This document shows, piece after piece, positions 1 to 6,024 of a stretch of DNA of 14,547 nucleotides. How positions within the stretch are numbered: the stretch's first letter is position 1; the number at the start of each line of letters is the position of its first letter. This DNA is from Anaerolineales bacterium (lineage in GTDB: Bacteria; Chloroflexota; Anaerolineae; Anaerolineales; Villigracilaceae): contig JAFGKO010000151.1 in the NCBI GenBank assembly GCA_016928525.1, forward strand, positions 1 through 14,547, in the 5' to 3' direction. A model generated the notes under the pieces. The model made no database searches. It was not told the origin of the DNA and saw only the letters and a list, made by a program, of their open reading frames with translations. Both the position numbers and the translations under genes were made by a program.

Positions 1-1
1 T

Positions 2-169
2 CAAAAAGATTTAGCGTTTATGAAAGAACTTCTTGCATCTGGCAAAGTAAAGCCAGTCATTGATCGACGCTACTCGTTAAACAATACGGCAGACGCTCTC
101 CGATATCTTGGAGAAGGACATGCCCAAGGAAAAATCGTTATAACTATGGAGCATGCCAGCAAAACCTAA
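2..169 (+). CDS. Zinc-type alcohol dehydrogenase / quinone oxidoreductase (MDR family), C-terminal fragment
   Basis: The gene enters from the left edge, so only the last 55 residues are visible. They contain the pattern FMKELLASGKVKPVIDRRY, then a helix with ALRYLGEGHAQGKIVITM near the end. This is the typical C-terminus of medium-chain NAD(P)-dependent dehydrogenases of the zinc-alcohol dehydrogenase / quinone oxidoreductase group, where it closes the catalytic domain after the Rossmann fold. The reading frame is open from base 2 to a TAA stop. The cofactor-binding and zinc-binding parts lie outside the window, so substrate and metal dependence cannot be judged. It is most likely a host chromosomal gene flanking the mobile DNA to its right. 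Family assignment is firm; exact enzyme activity is unknown. Confidence 0.85.
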   Translation, partial: QKDLAFMKELLASGKVKPVIDRRYSLNNTADALRYLGEGHAQGKIVITMEHASKT

Positions 170-296
170 CATAACGTTTCTCAGAAACCGCCAACATAAA
201 AGGACGACCGAGCTCTGTCATAGCGAGCTGAGCCGTGGAAAATCAAGACAAACTTGGAAAAGCACATGCTTTTTTCGTGACCGATTTAATGCAAAG

Positions 297-323
297 CAGG
301 CGTTCTCCGCATGAGGACGCCTG
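297..323. other. Stem-loop (11-bp stem, 5-nt loop)
   Basis: CAGGCGTTCTC (297-307) pairs with GAGGACGCCTG (313-323) around the loop CGCAT, with one G-T pair. No T-run follows, so it is not a classical terminator by itself. It lies between the dehydrogenase and the transposase remnant. It could be a processing structure or a remnant of an insertion-sequence end. Confidence 0.45.
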
Positions 324-372
324 TGTGCTTCTCGGAAGCCTACATCTTAGCTTGAGATCGGCACGAGTTGAT

Positions 373-394
373 AGCCGAGCCTGGCGGCTTTTTT
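373..394 (+). terminator. Rho-independent terminator-like hairpin
   Basis: AGCCG (373-377) pairs with CGGCT (385-389) around a 7-nt loop, followed directly by a run of T up to 394. The stem is short but GC-rich. It would stop transcription coming from the dehydrogenase side. It lies just before the recognisable transposase sequence, so it may come from the host or from the insertion sequence. Confidence 0.45.
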
Positions 395-397
395 GCA

Positions 398-946
398 TTG
401 TTCACAGATGGCGACGCCAGTTATGCAACCTTGTTTCCAGAGATATTTGGGCGACCCTATCGCCCTGCTCGAAAAGGAAACTTGGGCGCATGCCCAGTAT
501 CCAGTACCGCATTCCTCGTCGTGCTGCTCACGTCCAGATCATCAAGCATCACCAGGGCAAGCGCTTGAAATCCATTGAAGTTCACTATACCCACGGTTGT
601 CAAAAAAGAACCATTAAAGCACTCAATGAGCTTGGCTATCATGTGCCCAATACTTCCGCAATTGAGCACCGCAATGGAACTACCCGCTTGATGAGTAAAG
701 CCCAGAATCGCAAAACTTTGGCATTTGCCAAACGTGAAGACCAAAAAACTGCTTTGGACTGGTGGGGTGTCACCGTCTACAATTGGTGTCGACCTCATCG
801 CTCTTTGCGATGCCCACTCCCTGAACATCAGGGTAAAAAAGTTCCAGCAATGTACCCCGGCAATCGCTATCGGTTTCGCAAATTCTATCTTCTCTCAACC
901 TGAGATACTCTTTACCCCTGTCTACCCCCCTCAGGGTTGGAGATAA
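398..946 (+). pseudogene. Decayed DDE transposase (IS1-like type), 5'-truncated with two frameshifts
   Basis: Three pieces in two frames together read as one transposase C-terminal region. The first, starting near 398, has LFTDGDASYA, including the DG of a DDE catalytic motif. Around 475-490 the similarity jumps to another frame with IIKHHQGKRLKSIEVHYTHG, then SAIEHRNGTTRLMS (the likely catalytic Glu region), RKTLAFAK and YNWCRPHRSL. Near the A-run at about 833-838 it jumps back to the first frame, with TPAIAIGFANSIFS and a final TPVYPP before the stop at 944-946. The N-terminal helix-turn-helix part is absent. The IS1-like label rests on remembered motifs (FTDG, ERHNGT, RKTLAF, YNFC..HRSL) and not on a search. 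No terminal inverted repeats or target duplication could be identified. It cannot encode an active enzyme. Confidence 0.72.
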
Positions 947-1036
947 TCTCACTTGACAATCATTTTGCTGGGGCCTGTCCTTTTGTGAATTCTTATTTCT
1001 GATTATGCTGAGCTTGTTCTCGTACGATTCAACCGC

Positions 1037-2551
1037 TTATCTAAGATAATAGAGACCATCTTCTCCTTTGACTACGGAATCCAGGAATTCAAATAAAATA
1101 TCATATTCAGGTTTGGGGCGGAGAGTCACCAGCCGATTCTGCTCGAAGTCATAGCGGATTTCCAAAAAGATGATTTTGACCAGTTCCTGTTGTTCTTCGA
1201 GGGTAGCATGTTGCCAGGCTTTTGTGATCTCGATCAGCGAATCAGCGGACTTGTTCACATCCTTTGGTTGGGCCTGATCCAGGACTTTCAACTTGGCTTG
1301 CATGCCTTCGATCTCACGCCAGAAGACAAATTCTTCGCCTTCGTATAGTCCATGTTTATAGCCTTCGCGCATGCGGCGGATTTCAGACTTGAGCCGGAGC
1401 TTTTCTCGCTCATTCTCTTCCGTCACAGTATCATTGTCCAGCATTTCCTTGACGGATTCTTGCCAGTCTTCCGGTAATGTCATATCACGAACCAGGGCAT
1501 CGATCGCGGCCTCCACATCGTCGGCACGCACACTTTTGCCGTTATAGTCGCACTGGATGCCTCCGAAGCGGGATGATTCACGATAATACCTCCCTCCAGA
1601 AACCGTGCTCTGCGCGCGCATTCTTCTTCCACAATGGTCACAGTGAATTACCCCGCTTAGCAAATACACACGGCGGGTAACCTGTTTGGAGTTGGGTGTG
1701 CGCCGGCGATCTGCGCGCACCTTCTGGCAGGCCGCGAACAGTTCTTCACTGATCAAAGGCTCATGTTGCCCCTGAACCAACTCGCCCGCGCCTCGATGTT
1801 TCTTGCCCTTGGTATAAGCGCCGCGATAGCGTACATAGCCCATGTAGAAGGGGTTTTGTAGCAAATCACGTACGCTGTCTTTCGTGAAAGCGCCACCCCG
1901 AAATGTCTTGTGACCACGCTCGTTGATCCAGTCAGCAATCTGCTGGTCATAATACAAGCCGGTTGAAAACAATTCAAAAACCTGTTTGACATCCTCCCGC
2001 AGGTTCTCGTCTGGAATGGCCATCTTGCGGCCATCCACAAATTCACTGACATAACCCCACGGTACCCAGCCATTGTGAAAACCTTGCATGGCGCGTTCGT
2101 ACTTGCCTTTATAGGTTTCTTTGCTGAGATTGTCCGAGTAGAACTCTCCGAGCGAGCCAAGCAGGTGAAACATCAATTTGCCTTCCGGTGTGGCAAGGTC
2201 AAAATTCTGTTCCACAGCTTTCAAGGTCACGCCATATTTTTCGAGCTCTTTGACGATTTCAATAGCCCACTCGATTCTTCGGGCCAGGCGGTCCAGCTTG
2301 TGAACATACAGGCGCTCGAAAGTGCCCTGCCGTGCAGCTGCCAGCATTTGGACAATACCGGCGCGGTATTTCTTGGTATAGGCGGATGTGGCGGCATCGG
2401 AAAAGACAACCACAATTTCAACCCCGTCACGTTCCGCGCGGGCTTTGATTTGTCTCAATTGCGCATCCAGGCTGAAAGAATCGTCCTGCATGGAGGAAGA
2501 GTACCGAATGTAGGCGGCTCCGGGGATCAATGTCTTGTATGCTTTGCTCAC
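1037..2551 (-). CDS. Large serine recombinase (resolvase/invertase N-terminus, recombinase and zinc-ribbon domains)
   Basis: This 504-residue protein should catalyse site-specific DNA exchange through a serine-DNA link, as phage and mobile-element integrases do. From the chosen GTG start, the catalytic serine is about residue 18 in AYIRYSSSMQ, followed by SLDAQLRQI. The arginine motif KLDRLAR lies near 85-91, and GSLGEFYSDNLS follows. The recombinase domain runs to roughly residue 245. A zinc-ribbon-like part follows, with HCDHCGRRM at about 303-311 and a last Cys at about 334. The usual third ligand (YxC) is replaced by Glu in YYRE. A charged coiled-coil-like stretch lies near 377-427. The reading frame is open up to an ATG at 2635, but GTG at 2551 has GGAG 7 nt upstream, lies just after a small ORF on the same strand, and starts shortly before the resolvase fold. 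It probably integrates or excises the neighbouring element. Confidence 0.9.
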   Translation of the reverse strand: MSKAYKTLIPGAAYIRYSSSMQDDSFSLDAQLRQIKARAERDGVEIVVVFSDAATSAYTKKYRAGIVQMLAAARQGTFERLYVHKLDRLARRIEWAIEIVKELEKYGVTLKAVEQNFDLATPEGKLMFHLLGSLGEFYSDNLSKETYKGKYERAMQGFHNGWVPWGYVSEFVDGRKMAIPDENLREDVKQVFELFSTGLYYDQQIADWINERGHKTFRGGAFTKDSVRDLLQNPFYMGYVRYRGAYTKGKKHRGAGELVQGQHEPLISEELFAACQKVRADRRRTPNSKQVTRRVYLLSGVIHCDHCGRRMRAQSTVSGGRYYRESSRFGGIQCDYNGKSVRADDVEAAIDALVRDMTLPEDWQESVKEMLDNDTVTEENEREKLRLKSEIRRMREGYKHGLYEGEEFVFWREIEGMQAKLKVLDQAQPKDVNKSADSLIEITKAWQHATLEEQQELVKIIFLEIRYDFEQNRLVTLRPKPEYDILFEFLDSVVKGEDGLYYLR

Positions 2552-2574
2552 GGCTTTTCTCCAAAGTATGCAGG

Positions 2575-2742
2575 CTATTCCTGAACTGCTGTCTTGTTGG
2601 ATGCCTCCATGCGGCGAATGATCTTTGCCAACCATTCAAACAGCGGCGCCGGCGTACCTGTCATGATTGATAGCGGTTTCTCAATTGTAGGAGGCCGCGA
2701 TTCAATTTGGGAAAAGTTTCGAATTTCTTCCTTCTCTGTCAT
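2575..2742 (-). CDS. Small 55-aa protein upstream of the serine recombinase
   Basis: I do not recognise this protein. On the minus strand an ATG at 2742, with AAAGG about 8 nt before it, opens a frame of 55 residues. It starts MTEKEEIRNF and ends NKTAVQE before a TAG at 2575. It is acidic at the N-terminus, has a proline-rich middle and carries a short amphipathic helix (LFEWLAKIIRRMEAS). The stop is 23 nt before the recombinase GTG, whose own ribosome site lies in that gap, so the two probably form an operon. By position it could be a recombination directionality factor or a regulator, but nothing in the sequence proves that. The longer version of the recombinase would overlap this gene in another frame. 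Confidence 0.5.
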   Translation of the reverse strand: MTEKEEIRNFSQIESRPPTIEKPLSIMTGTPAPLFEWLAKIIRRMEASNKTAVQE

Positions 2743-2755
2743 AAATTAACCTTTA

Positions 2756-2791
2756 TGTCCCTATTGTCCACTCCTGTCCACTTGTGTTCAC
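2756..2791. repeat. Four helically phased GTGGACA-like repeats
   Basis: On the plus strand TGTCCCT, TGTCCAC, TGTCCAC and TGTTCAC begin at 2756, 2765, 2775 and 2785, so the period is 9-10 bp, about one helical turn. Read on the minus strand they are GTGGACA-type sites that end 14 nt before the start codon of the 55-aa ORF, just upstream of its ribosome-binding site. The position suggests an operator or a recombinase or accessory-factor site. Which protein binds is unknown. Confidence 0.5.
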
Positions 2792-2801
2792 ACTCAGCAA
2801 G

Positions 2802-2937
2802 AATTTGAATGGGTAGGGGAATTTGGAATGCTTGCTGAATATTTGAATTTTTTAAGGGCACCAGTTGGAGCTCCTTTCGTTAGTTAGATATTTACGATGC
2901 CCTGTTTTAACCCACGGGAGTCAAGTTGAATTTGAAT
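2802..2937. repeat. Dispersed AATTTGAAT repeats in the divergent intergenic region
   Basis: Copies or near copies of AATTTGAAT occur at 2802-2810, 2820-2829 (AATTTGGAAT), 2841-2848 and 2929-2937. The stretch 2743-3016 lies between divergent genes, is AT-rich, and also contains the palindrome GGAGCTCC near 2867. It may hold the two divergent promoters and possibly the recombinase attachment site. No exact att core can be read from one copy. Confidence 0.35.
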
Positions 2938-2978
2938 TTGATTACAGTATTGTTAGAAGAATTCATGACACATATCAC

Positions 2979-3008
2979 TTGCCTGTATGACTACCCCCTT
3001 CCTAAAAT
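2979..3008 (+). promoter_or_regulatory. Possible sigma70-type promoter for the membrane protein gene
   Basis: TTGCCT (2979-2984) and TAAAAT (3003-3008) are separated by 18 bp. The ATG is only 8 nt after the -10-like box, there is no Shine-Dalgarno sequence, and an in-frame TAA lies at 3008-3010. If the promoter is real the transcript would be nearly leaderless. Confidence 0.25.
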
Positions 3009-3016
3009 AAGCCGCT

Positions 3017-3693
3017 ATGAAAAAACGCACCGTCGTTCGCTCCAAGATATTTAGCTCCACCAAAACATTCATTCTTGCGTTATGCCTGATCAGCGCCGGC
3101 GTAGGTGAAACGTTATCAATGGCTTGGGTCTACCAAAAAATTCAACTGGGCCTGGGAGCGGAAGTAGCCCAGGTCACAATGGCCTTTTACGTCCCCATAT
3201 TGGTGATGATGATTACGGCCGGCGTGGGATTAGGAATCCTTGGCGATTGGGTTATACGCCAGCGAAAATTCATCTTCCATGATCCAGCGGAAGGTAGTTT
3301 CGTAATGGCGCTTATACGATTCTTGTGCTATGAAATGATTGATCTGGAAGAAGTTGAACCCCAACCCATTCCAGATATCAGGCAGTTTCCAATCTTTGAA
3401 GACGACGCCGAAGAAATACACCGGCCCAAACGCCGGGGTAGAAAGCAAGTGTTCCCGCTTGAAGCTTGGCTGCCTATTGCCGCGAAATGGGAGAATCGCG
3501 ACCCCATCTGTGATGCCTTCACATTGGAAGATTTGATCCGGGACAGTCTGGGAAAAACTCGGATAGCTCACCGATCGTTTCAGCGCAGTCCTACTACAGT
3601 ACCTGGCGAGGGCGCGCTATGAAAGAGCTGGCAAGAAGGGAAAAGGCCAAGAAGGTTGCCAGGCAATCCACCGCGGACAAGCCAAGGAATTAA
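3017..3693 (+). pseudogene. Two-TM membrane protein with C-terminal part in the -1 frame (frameshifted gene or programmed frameshift)
   Basis: No family is recognised. The start frame gives a basic N-terminus (MKKRTVVRSK), two hydrophobic segments at about residues 17-40 and 55-78, and then a soluble region with RRGRK near 140 and KWENRDPICDAFTLEDLIRDSLG near 157-179. After that the start frame turns into unconvincing sequence and stops at 3622. The -1 frame continues naturally with SPIVSAQSYYSTWRGRAMKE and a basic tail to TAA at 3691-3693, which would make a 225-residue protein. The switch point is G GGA AAA at 3550-3556, a good match to the X XXY YYZ slippery pattern, in the correct frame. 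It is also next to an A-run, so a simple indel or an assembly error is at least as likely. An inner-membrane protein with a cytoplasmic tail is the simplest reading. Confidence 0.55.
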
Positions 3694-3768
3694 TGAACCA
3701 AATATGATTTGCCGGTACGAAAAATTATTTGAAAATCTGTAAACGATCATATCTTTTACGAGACTTAG

Positions 3769-3797
3769 AAGCCATCCAAACTCCGGATGGCTTTTTT
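3769..3797 (+). terminator. Rho-independent terminator
   Basis: AAGCCATCC (3769-3777) pairs with GGATGGCTT (3785-3793) around a 7-nt loop, and a T-run reaches 3797. It sits about 75 bp after the -1-frame stop of the membrane protein gene and probably ends that transcript. Confidence 0.85.
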
Positions 3798-3918
3798 CTT
3801 GCCGCCCAAAAGAGCAAGTTCCTTGATCGCCATTCGAAAAGCACTTCAAAAGCCAGCTACTGAATTTTTATAGAATTTCTGTAATTCAAATACAAAACTA
3901 AGTTGATTCTCGCCTGAT

Positions 3919-3950
3919 AAAAGAGCCGTTGCCGCGGCTCTTTTACTTTT
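3919..3950 (+). terminator. Second hairpin terminator, possibly bidirectional
   Basis: AAAAGAGCCG (3919-3928) pairs perfectly with CGGCTCTTTT (3935-3944) around a 6-nt loop, and more T follows after AC. The A-rich 5' arm means it could also work on the other strand. Between this and the first terminator (3798-3918) I see no gene. Confidence 0.65.
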
Positions 3951-3971
3951 CAAAGCCGCAACGAGGTGAAC

Positions 3972-4186
3972 ATGGCGAAATCATCAGTTAACTGCGAGAC
4001 AACGAATCGGCTGCGCTCCACGATCTGGCGCAGCGCGAATACCGTGCAACCAAAGCCCAGGCAGCTTGGACCATTCCCAAGGACCTGGAACAACTGGGAT
4101 TGACCCGGGGGAGTCTGCAAAACCTCGTCCTTCAGGTCTGGCGACAACAGGTAAGGCGAGTCCTGAGATATTGGCTGCCTTTCTAG
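3972..4186 (+). pseudogene. Broken small gene upstream of parA
   Basis: An ATG at 3972, with GAGGTGA just upstream, begins MAKSSVN. The frame then loses sense. One frame back, immediately after a TAA at 3989-3991, a protein-like stretch of 64 residues begins, LRDNESAALHDLAQREYRATKAQ, and runs to a TAG at 4184-4186. Joining the two at about 3992 would give a natural protein of about 71 residues, so one base seems to have been lost. In the third frame, a hydrophobic stretch (about 4165-4260, ending LLGILIFLILSVFF) could be a further frameshifted transmembrane tail or chance. The family is unknown. Nothing else gene-like is visible between 3950 and 4279. Confidence 0.4.
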
Positions 4187-4204
4187 CCACACTTGGATCC
4201 GTCA

Positions 4205-4233
4205 TTGACCCCATCTTGCTAGGCATATTGATA
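4205..4233 (+). promoter_or_regulatory. Possible promoter of parA
   Basis: TTGACC (4205-4210) and TTGATA (4228-4233) are separated by 17 bp, about 45 bp upstream of the parA start. The -35 match is good and the -10 match is moderate. A promoter is expected here because a terminator and a broken gene precede parA. Confidence 0.3.
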
Positions 4234-4279
4234 TTTCTGATCCTCTCAGTCTTCTTCACATAAAAGGAAGGAAATCCTC

Positions 4280-5056
4280 ATGAAAACCATCGTTTTTGCC
4301 AACCAGAAAGGCGGCACCGGCAAGACCACCTCGGTGGTCAACATCGGCCATGCCCTGGCCCAACTTGGCCGGCGCGTGCTGATCGTCGACTTCGACCCGC
4401 AGGGTCATGCCGCCGTCTCGCTCAACCTGGACCCCGAACCGGGGGTAGCCAACTGGCTGCTGCACCCCTCCTTCAACACACAACTACTCACCCCAAACGA
4501 CATCCAGCAATGGGTACGCACTACAAGCTGTGAAAACCTGTTTCTGCTGCCCGGCAACCAGATGACCGCTAAAGCCCAGCGTCTGCTGGCCATCGAAGAA
4601 GCGCCGATCACCACCGTGAAAGAAGCGCTCAATCCGATCCGGCGCATGGATTTTGATTACATCCTGTTCGACACACCCCCATCCACCGGCGGCCTGCAGG
4701 AGATGGCCAGCTGGGCGGCTGACCTGGTGGTGATCGTCACCAGCCTGGATTATCTCTCCGCCGATGGCGTGGTCAACTTCGTGGATATGCTGGGCGTGTT
4801 GCGCACTCAGAAGAAGTGGAGCGGCAAGCTGGCCGGCATTCTGCCCACCTTCTACGACGAACTGACCCGCACCACGCGCGAACAGATGGCGCATCTCGAA
4901 GCAGCCTTCGATGGTCAACTCTTGGCTCCTATCCACCGCGCAACCCTGCTGCGCGAAGCCTCTGCCGAGGGCCAGACCATCTTCCAAAAGAATCCCAAGA
5001 GCCGGTCGGCACGAGAATACGAAAGCCTGGCTCAACGTTTAGCAAAACTGGCTTAG
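4280..5056 (+). CDS. parA: ParA-family partition ATPase
   Basis: This 258-residue protein is a Walker-type ATPase that should drive segregation of the element by ATP-dependent binding to nucleoid DNA. The deviant Walker A motif KGGTGKTT is at residues 10-17, including the signature lysine at 10. The A' motif VDFDPQG is at 36-42, and the Walker B region YILFDTPP is at 127-134. The length is typical of small ParA (type Ib) or Soj-like proteins without an N-terminal helix-turn-helix. The start is supported by AAGGAAGG 8 nt upstream. The next gene begins 5 nt after its stop and has the shape of a DNA-binding partner, followed by a repeat array, so this is a complete-looking parA-partner-centromere cassette. 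ParA without its own DNA-binding domain implies that the partner represses the promoter. MinD-like functions are less likely because there is no amphipathic C-terminal membrane helix. Confidence 0.93.
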   Translation: MKTIVFANQKGGTGKTTSVVNIGHALAQLGRRVLIVDFDPQGHAAVSLNLDPEPGVANWLLHPSFNTQLLTPNDIQQWVRTTSCENLFLLPGNQMTAKAQRLLAIEEAPITTVKEALNPIRRMDFDYILFDTPPSTGGLQEMASWAADLVVIVTSLDYLSADGVVNFVDMLGVLRTQKKWSGKLAGILPTFYDELTRTTREQMAHLEAAFDGQLLAPIHRATLLREASAEGQTIFQKNPKSRSAREYESLAQRLAKLA

Positions 5057-5061
5057 GATGC

Positions 5062-5643
5062 ATGATGGCCGGACGCAATGCATTTTCATCGAAAGATGAT
5101 ACGGTCGCCCACGACCTACCCCTGGTGCAGGAACGCACACGCAAACGCGCCTGGGAGAAAGCCCACCCTGCCCGGCGTTACCTGATCCCGGTCACCCTGC
5201 GGGATGAAGTAGTGGCGCTGGCTGAAACCCTGATGGAGAACGTCGATCCGGTGGCCTGCGTGCTGTTCGATTACGCTGAGAGCTGTCACAGGCGCGGCAC
5301 GCTCAAACTGGAACCACGTCTGAACCCGCAGGGTCGCAAGCACCAGCTGGTCTGGGAAGAAGGGGACGGTTCAGCGCCGACACAGCCCCTGTCCCGCCGA
5401 CACAGGTCGGAACGCAAGACCGATACGGTTTCTCGCTCTCTCAAGGGAAAGACCGCTGCGTATCGGTTGGGGGATGAGCGGCATGCCACGCTCAAGCTGG
5501 TGGCCGAGAGCTACAACCTGCGCCTGGCGGATGTGCTGGCCGCCTTTTTCCGGCACAGCCTGGAAGCCTACCGCAGCGGCAAATTGGTCATCAAGCGCGA
5601 GCCGGTGGTGGTGCAAATGCAGGTCAAGGGCTGGTCTGAATAG
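5062..5643 (+). CDS. Partition partner / centromere-binding protein with two RHH-like repeats
   Basis: No close family is recognised by name. The 193-residue protein starts at ATG 5062 (or the next ATG, 5065), 5 nt after the parA stop, with AGGA overlapping that stop. It contains two similar stretches of about 47 residues. The first is about 40-86 (YLIPVTLRDEVVALAETL, then FDYAESCHRRGTLKLEPR). The second is about 134-181 (YRLGDERHATLKLVAESY, then FFRHSLEAYRSGKLVIKR). Each fits a strand, a helix and a second helix, as in ribbon-helix-helix DNA-binding proteins. The linker is rich in Arg, Ser and Pro. Position after parA, basic composition and the repeat array just downstream indicate a ParB-like role and autoregulation. 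The RHH assignment is inferred from pattern only; a winged-helix or adaptor protein is the alternative. Confidence 0.7.
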   Translation: MMAGRNAFSSKDDTVAHDLPLVQERTRKRAWEKAHPARRYLIPVTLRDEVVALAETLMENVDPVACVLFDYAESCHRRGTLKLEPRLNPQGRKHQLVWEEGDGSAPTQPLSRRHRSERKTDTVSRSLKGKTAAYRLGDERHATLKLVAESYNLRLADVLAAFFRHSLEAYRSGKLVIKREPVVVQMQVKGWSE

Positions 5644-5660
5644 TGGATGGGGAATCGCAA

Positions 5661-5858
5661 ATGTCGAAATTTCACGGAAAAGTCAAAGTGTTTTTTCGAG
5701 AGAATTTTGGAAGTAAGCGTCAAGCTTACAAAGGCGCTTACTTTTTGCTTACCCCCGCTTATTTTGCCGCTTATGGAGCCGCTTACCTTCTCCCCACAGA
5801 AAAGACAGAGCGCTCTCAGGTAGATGCTCTTCGGCCTGTGTTATGGCTCCAAAAGTGA
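5661..5858 (+). CDS. Doubtful 65-aa ORF running through the GCTTAY array
   Basis: ATG 5661 follows GGGGA at a usable distance and gives MSKFHGKVKVFFRENFGSKR, then a region repeating Ala-Tyr (AYKGAYFLLTPAYFAAYGAAY). The Ala-Tyr pairs are simply the translation of GCTTAY repeats, so the ORF may be a by-product of a cis-acting site. A real small protein cannot be excluded because the ribosome site is reasonable and the first 20 residues are not repeat-derived. Confidence 0.2.
   Translation: MSKFHGKVKVFFRENFGSKRQAYKGAYFLLTPAYFAAYGAAYLLPTEKTERSQVDALRPVLWLQK
5713..5786. repeat. GCTTAY direct-repeat array, candidate centromere (parS-like) or iterons
   Basis: GCTTAC or GCTTAT begins at 5724, 5736, 5747, 5757, 5769 and 5781. 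The steps are 12, 11, 10, 12 and 12 bp, so all copies lie on roughly one face of the helix. An inverted copy, GTAAGC, is at 5713-5718. The array begins 70 bp after the stop of the RHH-like partner of ParA, where type Ib partition loci can carry a centromere. It could instead be an iteron origin. The rest of 5644-6024 shows no convincing gene. Confidence 0.6.
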
Positions 5859-6024
5859 GCCCGGCAGAAGCCTTCCTGTTGCGTTTCACACTTTTTGGAA
5901 AACCTTGCACAAAGTGGGTGTAGGCGTCGGGCAAGAACCAGTTAGCGACAGCCCGCCCAGACCCCTGTTTGATTTCCTGGATAATGCCGGCATGATGATC
6001 ACACGCAACCCAAAAGGAGACTTG

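Noticed and set aside
2552..2635. ATG start at 2635 for the serine recombinase
   Set aside because: The extra 28 residues are unlike the resolvase N-terminus, overlap a small ORF in another frame, and the GTG at 2551 has a far better ribosome site.
2965..3054. 29-aa ORF starting MTHITCLYDY
   Set aside because: Too short, weak ribosome site, and overlapping the start of the membrane protein gene.
5824..6024. N-terminal extension of the GxxExxY-like protein to 5824
   Set aside because: The extra 67 residues look random, while two strong ribosome sites exist before 6025 and 6061.
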